DNA of 64,000 bases from Oleiharenicola sp. (GCA_025363455.1 JANYDW010000031.1:49011-113010); one strand, 5' to 3'; counted from the stretch's first letter, positions 8,623 to 18,648 are shown. The notes: a model not told the origin generated them from the letters alone. Made by a program: numbers and translations.

Positions 8623-9789
8623 ATGCATTTTTCAACGCCGCCGCTCAATCCCTACACCAAGGACAATCCCCTGCCGGCCGTGTTGATGGAGAATCGAGTG
8701 CTCAACAAGGACGGCTCGAGCAAGGACACGCGGCACCTGGTCGTTAACATCGCGGGCAGCGGCCTGACCTACAAGGTGGGCGACTCGCTGGGCGTCTACG
8801 CCTCAAACCGGCCGCAATTGGTCGACGAGATTATCGCCTTGCTGGAGGCCACGGGCAACGAGCCGGTGTTGCCGTCGCGGATGACCGTCGCGGTCAGCCT
8901 GCACGAGGCCTTGACCAGCAAGCTGTCGCTGGCGGGTCCGACGAGGAAGATTCTCGGGACCCTGGCGGCGAAGTCGAGTGATCCGGTGGAGCAGACGCAG
9001 CTCACGGAACTGCTGGCCCCGGGGGCGGAGGAGAAATGCGAGACCTTCCTCGCGCAACGGGAGTTCCTCGACCTGCTGGAGGAGTTTCCGGGTGCGCGCC
9101 TTACTCCGCAGGAACTGGTCGATCATCTGCGCCGGCTGATGCCGCGGCTTTATTCCATCGCCTCCTCGCCCGTGCTTCATCCCGGCGAGGTTCATCTCAC
9201 GGTCGCGCCCGTGCGCTATGAATCCAACGGCCGCCGGCGCTACGGGGTCTGCTCCACTTTCCTCTCCGACCGGGTGACGCGGCGCAAGACGCCGGTGCCG
9301 GTCTTTGTCGCCGAATCGCACTTCGGGCTGCCCGCCGACCTGACCAAGGACATCATCATGGTCGGTCCCGGCACGGGGGTGGCGCCCTTTCGCGCTTTTG
9401 TGCAGGAACGGGTGGCCACTGGCGCCTCCGGCCGCAACTGGCTGTTTTTCGGCGACCAGCACGCGGCCACGGATTACCTTTACGGTGACGAATGGCAGCG
9501 GCTGCTAACCGCGGGCAAGTTGGCGCGGGTGGACCTCGCGTTCTCCCGTGACCAGGCGCAGAAAATATACGTGCAGGACCGCATTCGCGAATCCGCCGCC
9601 GAGCTGTGGGAGTGGCTCAAGGGCGGCGCTTATTTCTACGTGTGCGGCGATGCCCACCGAATGGCCAAAGATGTCGACGCCGCCCTGCACCAGGTTGTGG
9701 CCGAGCAGGGCAAGATGGACGCCGTCGCCGCCGCGGACTACGTCAAGCAGCTGAAGAAGGACAAGCGCTACCAGCGCGACGTGTATTGA
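8623..9789 (+). CDS. CysJ-like NADPH-dependent reductase lacking the flavodoxin domain
   Basis: 388 residues. It has the FAD-binding region with connecting insert of the sulfite reductase/P450 reductase family: RLYSIASS around 186-193 for FAD, YGVCSTFLSDR for the FAD pyrophosphate, GPGTGVAPFRAF around 248-259 for NADPH, YVCGDAHRMAKDV near the C-terminus, and the typical C-terminal KRYQRDVY ending in an aromatic residue over the flavin. Classical CysJ is about 600 residues with an N-terminal FMN flavodoxin domain; that part is absent here and the protein starts directly at the connecting region. It may pass electrons to a separate flavodoxin or directly to a sulfite-reductase-like partner. No partner is adjacent. 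Confidence 0.88.
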   Translation: MHFSTPPLNPYTKDNPLPAVLMENRVLNKDGSSKDTRHLVVNIAGSGLTYKVGDSLGVYASNRPQLVDEIIALLEATGNEPVLPSRMTVAVSLHEALTSKLSLAGPTRKILGTLAAKSSDPVEQTQLTELLAPGAEEKCETFLAQREFLDLLEEFPGARLTPQELVDHLRRLMPRLYSIASSPVLHPGEVHLTVAPVRYESNGRRRYGVCSTFLSDRVTRRKTPVPVFVAESHFGLPADLTKDIIMVGPGTGVAPFRAFVQERVATGASGRNWLFFGDQHAATDYLYGDEWQRLLTAGKLARVDLAFSRDQAQKIYVQDRIRESAAELWEWLKGGAYFYVCGDAHRMAKDVDAALHQVVAEQGKMDAVAAADYVKQLKKDKRYQRDVY

Positions 9790-9872
9790 GGGAGACTGGA
9801 GGCGGGAGACGGGAGGCAGGACGAAGCCTCAACACCAGGACGACTGAATCCATCGGACGTACACTCAAATTC

Positions 9873-9957
9873 CGTCATCCTGAGCGGAGCAAAGGATCCA
9901 AGGGAAGGGCGTGAGTTTCGCTCCACGCTTGGATCCTTCGCTCCGCTCAGGATGACG
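9873..9957. repeat. Inverted repeat CGTCATCCTGAGCGGAGC...
   Basis: The left arm from 9873 (CGTCATCCTGAGCGGAGCAA) is mirrored by TTCGCTCCGCTCAGGATGACG ending at 9957. Both arms carry GGATCC next to the spacer, giving a long hairpin between the reductase and fabG. It resembles dispersed palindromes known in many genomes. Confidence 0.7.
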
Positions 9958-10065
9958 CAGCGGAGGATTTCCGGTCTCCCATCTCCGGTCGTCCCGTTTT
10001 CCTTCGGTTGCTTTTCGCGCTTGCCGCGGCCGCGGCGAGCGCGTGCCATGGCGCCTCACCGAACC

Positions 10066-10812
10066 ATGAGTCTTACCTACAATAATCGTGTGGCCCTTGT
10101 CACCGGCGCGGGCCGGGGCATCGGCAAGTCCATCGCTGAGCTGCTCGCGAAGAACGGCGTGAACGTCATTTGCGTGAGCAAATCCGCCGATAGTTGCGGT
10201 GCGACCGCCGCGGCCATCACCGCCGCCGGCGGCAAAGCGAAGGCTCTCGCCGTGGACGTGGCCGATGGCGCCGCCGTCGCGAAGGCCAGCGCCGACCTGC
10301 TGGCCGAGTACGGGCAGATCGACATCCTCGTCAATAACGCCGGCATCACGAAAGACGGCCTGCTCTTCCGCATGTCGGAAGCCGACTGGAACGCTGTCAT
10401 CTCGACCAATCTCACCAGCTGCTACCACTGGACAAAGCACGTCGGCCGCTCGATGACCCAGAAGCGCTGGGGCCGAATCGTAAACATCACCTCGGTGGTT
10501 GGCATAGTAGGAAACGCCGGGCAGGCCAACTATTGCGCGGCCAAGGCCGGCCTGATCGGGTTCACCAAGGCCATCGCCAAGGAGTTCGCCGCGCGCGGCG
10601 TGACTTCGAACGCAGTCGCGCCCGGGTTCATCAAAACCGACATGACGGCGGCCCTCCCGGCTGAGGCGGCGGACAAAATCACCGCGGTCATTCCGCTTAA
10701 ACGCCTCGGCGAGGCGGCCGACATCGCCCACATGACCGCCTACCTCTGTTCCGAGGAGGCCGGATACATTACCGGACAAGTTTTTACCGTTGACGGCGGG
10801 ATGGTGATGTGA
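10066..10812 (+). CDS. fabG: 3-oxoacyl-[acyl-carrier-protein] reductase
   Basis: 248 residues from the ATG at 10066. An upstream frame extension passes through the preceding repeat. It is a short-chain dehydrogenase: TGAGRGIG at 13-20 for NADP, NNAG at 90-93, catalytic Ser143, Tyr156 and Lys160 (YCAAK), and the C-terminal YITGQVFTVDGGMVM typical of FabG. It reduces beta-ketoacyl-ACP in type II fatty acid elongation. The next genes, acpP 39 bp downstream and fabF, complete a fab cluster, which makes the FabG rather than a generic dehydrogenase call firm. Confidence 0.96.
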   Translation: MSLTYNNRVALVTGAGRGIGKSIAELLAKNGVNVICVSKSADSCGATAAAITAAGGKAKALAVDVADGAAVAKASADLLAEYGQIDILVNNAGITKDGLLFRMSEADWNAVISTNLTSCYHWTKHVGRSMTQKRWGRIVNITSVVGIVGNAGQANYCAAKAGLIGFTKAIAKEFAARGVTSNAVAPGFIKTDMTAALPAEAADKITAVIPLKRLGEAADIAHMTAYLCSEEAGYITGQVFTVDGGMVM

Positions 10813-10851
10813 TGCCTCTTCCCCAAGCATATTTCATCCCCTTTTATCAAA

Positions 10852-11112
10852 ATGGCCGACCAGAAAACCATCGAACAGCGCGTTAAAGAAATCATCGTTA
10901 ACCAGTTGAATGTTAATGAGGAACAGATTACGCCGCAGGCATCTTTCCTGGATGACCTTGGCGCTGATTCCCTCGACATCGTCGAGCTCATCATGGCTTT
11001 TGAGGAAGAGTTCAAGGACGAGATCAAGGGTGAGATTCCCGAATCCGATGCGGAGAAGCTTCAGACCGTCGGTGACGTCGTCACCTACATCCAGCAGAAG
11101 GCTGGCAAGTAA
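10852..11112 (+). CDS. acpP: Acyl carrier protein
   Basis: 86 residues, acidic, small. The phosphopantetheine attachment Ser is in [18 protein letters not shown] (the DSL motif), followed by the acidic helix II and a C-terminal TVGDVVTYI. Length is normal with a short N-terminal leader ([10 protein letters not shown]). It carries the growing acyl chain in fatty acid synthesis. It lies between fabG and fabF, and a strong hairpin with a T-run follows the gene, so fabF may be partly insulated. Confidence 0.97.
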   Translation: MADQKTIEQRVKEIIVNQLNVNEEQITPQASFLDDLGADSLDIVELIMAFEEEFKDEIKGEIPESDAEKLQTVGDVVTYIQQKAGK

Positions 11113-11135
11113 TATCTTTTGGCTTTTGAACTGAT

Positions 11136-11183
11136 CGCTCTACCGTCTGGCCCAGAGCTGGCCCGGTAGGGCGTTTTTATTTT
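11136..11183 (+). terminator. Rho-independent terminator after acpP
   Basis: CGCTCTACCG (11136-11145) pairs with CGGTAGGGCG (11164-11173), nine Watson-Crick pairs plus one G-U. The loop itself contains GGCCCAGAGCTGGCCC. It is followed directly by TTTTTATTTT, a textbook layout located in the acpP-fabF gap. It would allow much more ACP than FabF to be made, as is common. Confidence 0.8.
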
Positions 11184-11199
11184 CCACCCGAATCAACCG

Positions 11200-12450
<1,251 letters not shown>

Positions 12451-12461
12451 CCGGTGTTGAG

Positions 12462-12525
12462 GTAGGGCGCGACCGCTGGGCGCGCCGTCAAGGCCTTCGC
12501 GGACGGCCCAGCGGTCCGTCCCTAC
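12462..12525. repeat. REP/BIME-like inverted repeat, singleton stem family
   Basis: GTAGGGCGCGACCGCTGGGC faces GCCCAGCGGTCCGTCCCTAC between fabF and tRNA-Phe. Outer GTAG/CTAC is shared with the other elements; the stem is different. Confidence 0.7.
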
Positions 12526-12639
12526 CGGCGCAGCCTGCGCCAAAGCGCGGGGAGAGGGTAGATCGCGTTTTTGGGTACCTGAAAATTACCCGTTGACGCG
12601 ACCGACGGCCGGCCTTTTATCTCGCGCTCTTTGGTTTGG

Positions 12640-12715
<76 letters not shown>

Positions 12716-12913
12716 CTCTAGGACAAGGAATTACGTGCTTTTTTGATTTTAGCCGATTTTCCTTTGTCCGGTTACTGTCCGGCTTTCAAAGCGCTCAAAC
12801 GGGGGTCTTGCCAACCATGGAGACAAGTGAAGCCATGGCTTAGTTCGCACCCCAGCATTCACCCCAACGGACCATCCCTTGCAATTGCCCGGTCGGCGGG
12901 TTGATGTCGGTGG

Positions 12914-14086
12914 ATGAACTTCCGAGGCAAGCCACTTGGCCAAATTTCCGAATCCGACCTGCAGGGCTTGGTTGCGGCTCAGGTCCAGGAAGGCCACCAG
13001 ATCGAGTATAAACGCATCTGGAAAGTCGGAAACCCCGAGGACAACCGCGAGACCCTGCTCGACATCGCAGCGTTCGCCAACGCTTCGGGCGGAGACATTC
13101 TCTACGGGGTGGAGGAAGACAAGGGGGTGCCGACGAAGCTTGCGGGGCTCGAGAATTTCAATGCCGACACTGAGGCCCAGCGTATCGACGGCCTGCTGGC
13201 TTCCTGGACGGACAAGAAGATTGTAGGGGTGGGGTACCAGTTGGTCCACTTGGCCTCAGGCCAGGGAGTATTTATTGTTCGCGTGCCCAACCTCAGTTCT
13301 ACGCTCCACGCCGTGACGCTGGGCGGAAATCCTCGTTACGTAACCCGGAACGCCAGTGGAAGAGCGAATATGACTACAGCCGGGATTGAGGTGGCCATCC
13401 TATACACCGGTAAATCCCGGGAGCGGGCCAAGCAATTTCGGAGCCAAAGAGACGTGGCAATTGCTGACAACACGCTCCCGATCACGCTCGCCGCCCCATA
13501 CCGGCAGGTGCTCTACGTTTTGCCGTTGGCCGAACTTTCCAATTTCAACGCCCGCGAGGTGATAACGACGCTGCGGGACGACTTCCATCCCATGGGAGCG
13601 CCGCGGAGTATGGACGTGGGAGCAACTCAGGGTGGGGTCATGGCCTTTTCCAGCGAGACGGATCGCTCTATTTACAGCTATGTTCAGATTCACCGGAATG
13701 GCGCCCTCGAGGCGGTTATCTGTCGCAGCGGGGGAACCTCGGGCGACAAGATTTCCTCTGACTACGAGCGGGAGATGCGGAATTCACTCCTGCCGTATCT
13801 TCGGGCCCTGAACAGGCTCAGTCTCATGCCTCCTTACCTCGTCGGGGTCAGTCACCTGAACGTCGTGGGCTTCAGCATCTATGAGCCACCGCACGTCTCA
13901 TATTTCCGGCCCCAGCTGGCCCAGACAGGCCAGATTCTTGCGACGGGTCTCTACGAGCTCGAGAGCATTGACACGGCGTCCGTTGATGCCGCGCTCAAGA
14001 GCCTTTTCGACCACGTTTGGAACGAATTCGGTCGCTTGGGATCGCCCCACTTCACCCCGGACGGAAAGTGGGAGCCGAAGCAATGA
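12914..14086 (+). CDS. AlbA_2/Schlafen-type putative DNA/RNA-binding protein
   Basis: 390 residues. Residues about 14-150 look like a Schlafen AlbA_2 domain: HQIEYKR at 28-34, DNRETLLDIAAFANASGGDILYG around 43-65 (the hallmark strand-helix-Gly turn), then RIDGLLASW and the strand GVFIVRVPN. The rest (about 165-390) is a mixed alpha/beta region I do not recognise. There are no membrane segments. AlbA_2 proteins occur as transcription regulators and as nucleases or sensors in prokaryotic defence loci; the role here is inferred only from domain type and context. It is the first gene after tRNA-Phe, in the same direction as the next two island genes (208 bp gap), and noticeably less GC-rich than the flanks. 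Confidence 0.75.
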   Translation: MNFRGKPLGQISESDLQGLVAAQVQEGHQIEYKRIWKVGNPEDNRETLLDIAAFANASGGDILYGVEEDKGVPTKLAGLENFNADTEAQRIDGLLASWTDKKIVGVGYQLVHLASGQGVFIVRVPNLSSTLHAVTLGGNPRYVTRNASGRANMTTAGIEVAILYTGKSRERAKQFRSQRDVAIADNTLPITLAAPYRQVLYVLPLAELSNFNAREVITTLRDDFHPMGAPRSMDVGATQGGVMAFSSETDRSIYSYVQIHRNGALEAVICRSGGTSGDKISSDYEREMRNSLLPYLRALNRLSLMPPYLVGVSHLNVVGFSIYEPPHVSYFRPQLAQTGQILATGLYELESIDTASVDAALKSLFDHVWNEFGRLGSPHFTPDGKWEPKQ

Positions 14087-14294
14087 TCTGACGCGGGCAG
14101 CCGACACTCTAGAAGCTTGTTTAGTTTTTAACTGGCGACGGCTGGTCCGAAGTATTCTCGAAATACATCTGCCTGATGTATACGGTCGTGGCCTTGGTCG
14201 ATTTTGGCGACGGAACCTAATATTCGCCAAGTGATACTGGTCAATTGACGCAGTCAGCGTTGCTCTTCGATGATGAACCGTTCTGCTGGTACAT

Positions 14295-15257
14295 ATGAGC
14301 GAAGCCGAAACCCTGGAAAGAACCTGTCCTGCCTGTGAAGCAAAGTTGAAGGTGGCCCGCCAATCGATTCCAGAGTTTAGCACCTGGAGTTGTCCAAACT
14401 GTGGGCGATGGGGACTCAGCGGCAGACTCCTTGACGGAGCCAAACCCACACTTGATCGACAAGAGATGACCAAGATCAAGCACCTGTTGTTCGAGCATCG
14501 CCTTAAGGGCGGCAAACCAATCATGATCTGTGAGAGAACTACCGAGTTTCCGCACCATAAGACGGGCGTGTTGGTTACCAAGGATGAGTTTCTTATTACA
14601 TATCCCAAAAAGCCTTTGGAGTATTTCGATCGCGCCTTAGAGAATTTGGGTCGACTTGTTTCTCATCCCACAAGCGAACTATTATGGAACGGCCGACACG
14701 ATGCGGCGGTTTTCAGTGAAGGGGGAGAGGTGGATAACATGGTGAAGCAGTTGGACGAGCTCGGCTACATCGAGATTCGCCCTGCTGAGACCCACGACGA
14801 CGACGACCGGATCACAATTAGGGCCGCAGGCTGGCACAGGATCCAGGAATTGGAAGCACCGGGCAGGGATGCAAAGCAGGCATTTGTGGCCATGTGGTTC
14901 AATCCTTCGCAAACCACCTATTTCGACAATGGGTTCAAGCCAGCGATTGAAGAGGACAAAAAGGTCGTTGCCATCCGGATCGACCGCAAAGACCACAACA
15001 ACAAGATCGACGACGAGATCGTCGCCGAGATCCGACGTAGCCGCTATCTTGTCGCTGACTTCACGGGCCATCGCGGAGGCGTGTATTTCGAAGCGGGTTT
15101 TGCGCTCGGCTTGGGACTGCCGGTGATTTGGACCTGTCACGAATCTCACATCAAGGATGCGCACTTCGACACACGACAATACAATCACATTACCTACACG
15201 ACACCTGAGGATCTACGGGTGAAGTTGTTGAACCGGGTCCGGGCAACGATCGCCTGA
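14295..15257 (+). CDS. Zinc-ribbon protein with C-terminal nucleoside 2-deoxyribosyltransferase-like domain
   Basis: 320 residues. Cys11, Cys14, Cys33 and Cys36 form a CPxC-x18-CPNC zinc ribbon. The middle (about 50-190) is helical with a winged-helix-like end (VKQLDELGYIEIRP, DRITIRAAGWHRI). Residues about 193-318 resemble the nucleoside deoxyribosyltransferase/TIR-like Rossmann fold: AFVAMWFN, then IDDEIVAEIRRSRYLVADFTG with Asp255, then GGVYFEAGFALGLGLPVIWTC with Glu266 at the position of the NDT catalytic Glu, then HFDTRQYNHI. Such domains cleave N-glycosidic bonds of nucleosides or NAD-like nucleotides and serve as effectors in some immune systems. Activity here is inference. Its stop is 24 bp before the next gene, so the two are likely co-transcribed. 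Confidence 0.72.
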   Translation: MSEAETLERTCPACEAKLKVARQSIPEFSTWSCPNCGRWGLSGRLLDGAKPTLDRQEMTKIKHLLFEHRLKGGKPIMICERTTEFPHHKTGVLVTKDEFLITYPKKPLEYFDRALENLGRLVSHPTSELLWNGRHDAAVFSEGGEVDNMVKQLDELGYIEIRPAETHDDDDRITIRAAGWHRIQELEAPGRDAKQAFVAMWFNPSQTTYFDNGFKPAIEEDKKVVAIRIDRKDHNNKIDDEIVAEIRRSRYLVADFTGHRGGVYFEAGFALGLGLPVIWTCHESHIKDAHFDTRQYNHITYTTPEDLRVKLLNRVRATIA

Positions 15258-15281
15258 ATAAATCTCGGGACCCTTCGATCA

Positions 15282-15878
15282 ATGGATAACCAACGGGTGA
15301 AACCATTTGTGTTCGACGACCAAAACTACCTGTTGGACGACAGCCGGAAAAGGTTGGTACTATTTCATGCAACTGGCGCTACTTTTGCTAAGTTCAGCAT
15401 GGAGTACATGGTTAGTGCGGGTGGTCATTTTGGATGCATGGAACAAGCGGGTCACATTGCGGAGCGATATCCACATCCACGCATTCTGCGTGTACACTTA
15501 AAATTCACGAAACTTGTGGCAGTACATTTCGACCTCGGATGGCAATGGCCCAATCAGACCATCCACGGATTGTTCGCCTTCGGAATTTTTGATCAAACTG
15601 ATATCGCTGTGGTTGGCTGGAATCAGCAGATCACACTTCCACTTGCCCACGCGGCTGACATCGAAATGATCAAGGGGTGTAAAACGTCCGACGAACTTGT
15701 GCGAAAGTGTCGAGGGCCAAACCGCCAAATCGAAGCGTTGCTCCGATCCAAGGGAATTGACGGGATTTTCTACCCCAACGGAAACGAGCCGAAAGATGGC
15801 AAGAAGCGCGATGCATATTTAGTCTTGAACCCAAGCCAGATTTACTCGGCGGATACAGGCGAACCGTTGGGTGCTTAG
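15282..15878 (+). CDS. Putative ADP-ribosyltransferase-fold protein (ART-PolyVal-like)
   Basis: 198 residues, no signal peptide. LVLFHATGATFAKFS (26-39, His29-x-Thr31) matches the first NAD-binding strand of ART folds, usually written YHGTxxxFxxF. The region around AGGHFGCMEQAGHIAERY corresponds to the Gly-rich turn with helix that follows. The C-terminal LLRSKGIDGIFYPNG (153-167) and YLVLNPSQI (179-187) closely resemble the end of ART domains in phage polyvalent proteins. A catalytic Glu could not be assigned with certainty. The product would modify a protein or nucleic acid, or be an inactive relative. It lies 24 bp after the zinc-ribbon/NDT-like gene. The call is by pattern, not by search. 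Confidence 0.55.
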   Translation: MDNQRVKPFVFDDQNYLLDDSRKRLVLFHATGATFAKFSMEYMVSAGGHFGCMEQAGHIAERYPHPRILRVHLKFTKLVAVHFDLGWQWPNQTIHGLFAFGIFDQTDIAVVGWNQQITLPLAHAADIEMIKGCKTSDELVRKCRGPNRQIEALLRSKGIDGIFYPNGNEPKDGKKRDAYLVLNPSQIYSADTGEPLGA

Positions 15879-16115
15879 CCACAACCTGTCGCGCAGTATT
15901 TATGCGGATGCGATGGTATCCAAGCATCGGCCTGATGCTATCGCCCAGCCAAGGCAACCTGGTGGCTACCGGACCTTACATTACGGTGAGGCCACAAACT
16001 TCTCTGCTCAAATCGGCGGGCCTGTCTGAATGAACTTTCACTCGATTCGATCCAGGTGCCGGCCCGCCCGTCGCGACGTCGCTTTATCGCCAAGCCCCCT
16101 TCAACCTCTGCCGCC

Positions 16116-16883
16116 ATGCGCACTATCGTCGCCTTGCTCTGCTGGTTCGCCGCCTTCTCACCTGAATTACTCGCCACTGAGACGGCTTCATCGCCCATCG
16201 CTCAGGCGAAGCTGACCTTTGTTATCGTGCATGGCGCCTGGGCTGGGGGCTGGGAACACAAGAAGCTCGCGGAAGCCTTGCAGGCGGACGGTCACGCGGT
16301 CCATCGGGTGACCTTGACAGGGCAGGGTGACCGCTCGCATCTCGCCACGCCAGACGTGGGCCTGAGCCTGCACATCCAGGACGTGGTCAATTTCATCGAA
16401 TGGGAGGACCTGCACAATGTCGTGCTCGTGGGCCACAGCTATGGCGGCATGGTCATCACCGGCGTCGTCGACCGCCTGCCGGACCGCATCAAGCATGTCA
16501 TCTATCTAGATGCCTTCCTGCCGGAAGATGGCGAGAGCGTGTACAGCTCGATGGGGGCAAACTCCTCGCGTCGCAGGCCGGCCGTCAACGGATTCATTTC
16601 GCTCGGCGACCAGACGGGCAAGCCCGTGTCCCACGTCGTGCCGCAGTCGGAAAAGACCTTCACCGAGCCGATCAAGCTCGAGCATCAGGACAAGGCGCGG
16701 GCGATTCCGACCACCTACATCCTGACCGTCGATCCGGGCAAGAAACCCGAGGAGGACACGTTCTTCCCCTACTATGAGCGGGCGAAGGCGCGCGGCTGGA
16801 AAGTGCAGATCATGGAAGGCACTCACGTCGTGCACCTGACCAAGCCGCAGGAAACCGCCCGTCTGCTCGAAGCTGCGCCCTAG
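16116..16883 (+). CDS. Secreted alpha/beta-hydrolase (EstC/hydroxynitrile-lyase-like)
   Basis: 255 residues from the ATG at 16116, which starts a signal peptide (MRTIVALLCWFAAFSPELLA). The longer frame adds a basic stretch of 20 residues and is less likely. The core has FVIVHGAWAGGWEHKKLAEAL (oxyanion loop), LTGQGDRSHLATPDVGLSLHIQDV, the nucleophile elbow VGHSYGGMV and a late HVVHLTKPQETARLL with the catalytic His. This pattern is that of the salicylate esterase, hydroxynitrile lyase and EstC group, which act on small esters. The natural substrate is unknown. It is the first of the exported hydrolases after the island. Confidence 0.88.
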   Translation: MRTIVALLCWFAAFSPELLATETASSPIAQAKLTFVIVHGAWAGGWEHKKLAEALQADGHAVHRVTLTGQGDRSHLATPDVGLSLHIQDVVNFIEWEDLHNVVLVGHSYGGMVITGVVDRLPDRIKHVIYLDAFLPEDGESVYSSMGANSSRRRPAVNGFISLGDQTGKPVSHVVPQSEKTFTEPIKLEHQDKARAIPTTYILTVDPGKKPEEDTFFPYYERAKARGWKVQIMEGTHVVHLTKPQETARLLEAAP

Positions 16884-16961
16884 GCTCCCGTTTCGAGTCC
16901 GCCCCACGAAGGTGGGAACTCGCGCCCCGTCCTTTTTCATCAAGTCACCAACCTCGGTCCC

Positions 16962-18472
16962 ATGAAATCCTCGCCAATTAGCCTCACCTCCCTGCTGTTG
17001 CTCCTGCCGCTCTGCGCTCTGGCGCGGACTGCCACGATCAAGGTCGACGTCGACCACGTCATCGACGCCGTTGATCCCCGCATCTACGGCGTGTTCATGG
17101 AGCCGATCGGCTTTAACCGGCCCGAGATGAAATTTAACACGCTGTATGGCCCGCTCTACGACCCGAAGTCGCCGAACTCCGACGAGAATGGATTCCGCAA
17201 AGACATGCTCGTCGCCGCGCGTGAGCTCCAGCTCACCCAGATGCGGTGGCCGGGCGGCAATTTCGTGGCCAATTACGACTGGCGTGATGGTGTTGGCCCG
17301 AAGGACAAGCGGCCCAAACGCATGGACCTGGCCTGGGGCGTCGTGGAATCCAACCAGGTCGGCACGGACGAATGGATCCTGCTCAACAAGCTGGTCGGGT
17401 CCGAGAACATCGTCTGCATCAACATGGGCACCGGCACGCTCCAGGACGCGGCCGCCTGGGTCCAGTACTGCACGCCCCCGTCGGCAGCTACTGGGCGGAC
17501 CTGCGCGCCGCGAACGGCCACCCGGAGCCCTTTGGTATCAAGCTCTGGGGCCTGGGCAACGAGGTGGACGGCGCGCCTTGGATCATGGGCTACAAGAATG
17601 CCGACGACTATGTGAAGTTCGCCATCGAGGCGGCCAAGGTGATGGCCAAGAGCTCGCCCGGCACCAAACTGGAGTTCGTCGCCAATGGACCGTCCAACTA
17701 CAAGGACAACCTCGATTGGGTGGAGTGGACCTGGACCGTGGTGAAGAATCTCTACGGCATCGCGGACTATATCTCCATGCACCGCTATTGGGACAACACC
17801 GACGACTATTACACCTTCGTCGGCGAGCGGGCCATGGACCTCGAGGAGCGCATCAAGATCATCGAGGGCCAGATCCGGGCCGTCGACGCCGTCAGGAAGA
17901 AGAAGCCCATGTACATCACCGTCGATGAGTGGGCGCCGCCTTTCCGCGGCGGGCACCTCTCGACGCTGGCGCTCGCGGAATACTTCAACGCCTTCATCCG
18001 CCACGCCGACACGATCAAGATGGCTAACTACACCCTGCTAACCTCCCTCCTCAGCCGGGACCCGAAGACGGATGCGACCTACAAGTCGCCGCTGTTCCAG
18101 GCCTTCAAGCTGTATTCCACCCGCGCCCGCGGCACCGCGCTCGCCACGGCCGTCAGCTGCGACACTTTCAAGACCAGCGACCACTACGCGCACATCCCGT
18201 ACCTCGACGTGACCTCGGTCTATGACGAAAAGGCGAAGCAGGTCATCATCAACGTGGTCAACCGCCACAAGGACGAAGCGATCGCCACCGACATCCAGAG
18301 CGTCACCGGCACCTTCAGCGGAAATGCCGCAGTCAGCCAGATCGCCAGCGACGACATTTCCAACAAGCCCTATACCTACGAGGCACGCGACTCCTACGCG
18401 CCGAAGAACGAGTCCCTGGCCGCCAGCGGGACGACGCTGCGTTATAGTTTCCCGGCGCACTCCTTCACGTAG
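16962..18472 (+). pseudogene. Alpha-L-arabinofuranosidase (GH51-like) interrupted by a one-base frameshift
   Basis: Frame 1 from the ATG at 16962 encodes a signal peptide and the first half up to AAWVQYCTP. The second half continues in another frame from about 17480 with GSYWADLRAANGHPEP through to the stop at 18472. The intact paralogue at 30685 reads HWVEYCVAPAGTRYADLRVKNGHPEP at the same place, so one base is missing in or next to the CCCCC run at 17475-17479. Both catalytic glutamates survive in the second half: acid/base in LGNE (codon 17561) and nucleophile in VDEW (codon 17927). Codon quality is good on both sides, so the loss is recent, or it is an assembly error in a homopolymer. If repaired, the product would be about 500 residues and release arabinose in the periplasm. 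Confidence 0.85.
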
Positions 18473-18569
18473 ATCGTGGTGGGCCTTAACCGCTGATCCC
18501 CGTGCGCACCCCGACCCGATTCTTTCCTTTTGGTTTAGTCCCCCGGAGCCTGCTCGGGTTCTGTCGGAA

Positions 18570-18648
18570 TGTAGGAGCCTGCTTGCAGGCGATTCGAAAC
18601 GCCCCCCAACTGGCCGAGCGCGGAATCGCCTGCAAGCAGGCTCCTACA
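18570..18648. repeat. REP/BIME-like inverted repeat, CCTGCTTGCAGG family
   Basis: TGTAGGAGCCTGCTTGCAGG followed by CGATTC faces GAATCGCCTGCAAGCAGGCTCCTACA. One of five near-identical copies (18570, 22970, 26486, 32287, 43722). Confidence 0.9.

Noticed and set aside
12716..16115. Attachment-site duplication of the tRNA-Phe 3' end flanking the island
   Set aside because: I scanned to about 16.1 kb by eye for the T-arm/acceptor end (CGATTCCGAGACTTGCC) and saw no copy, and no integrase gene is present. The island call does not depend on it.
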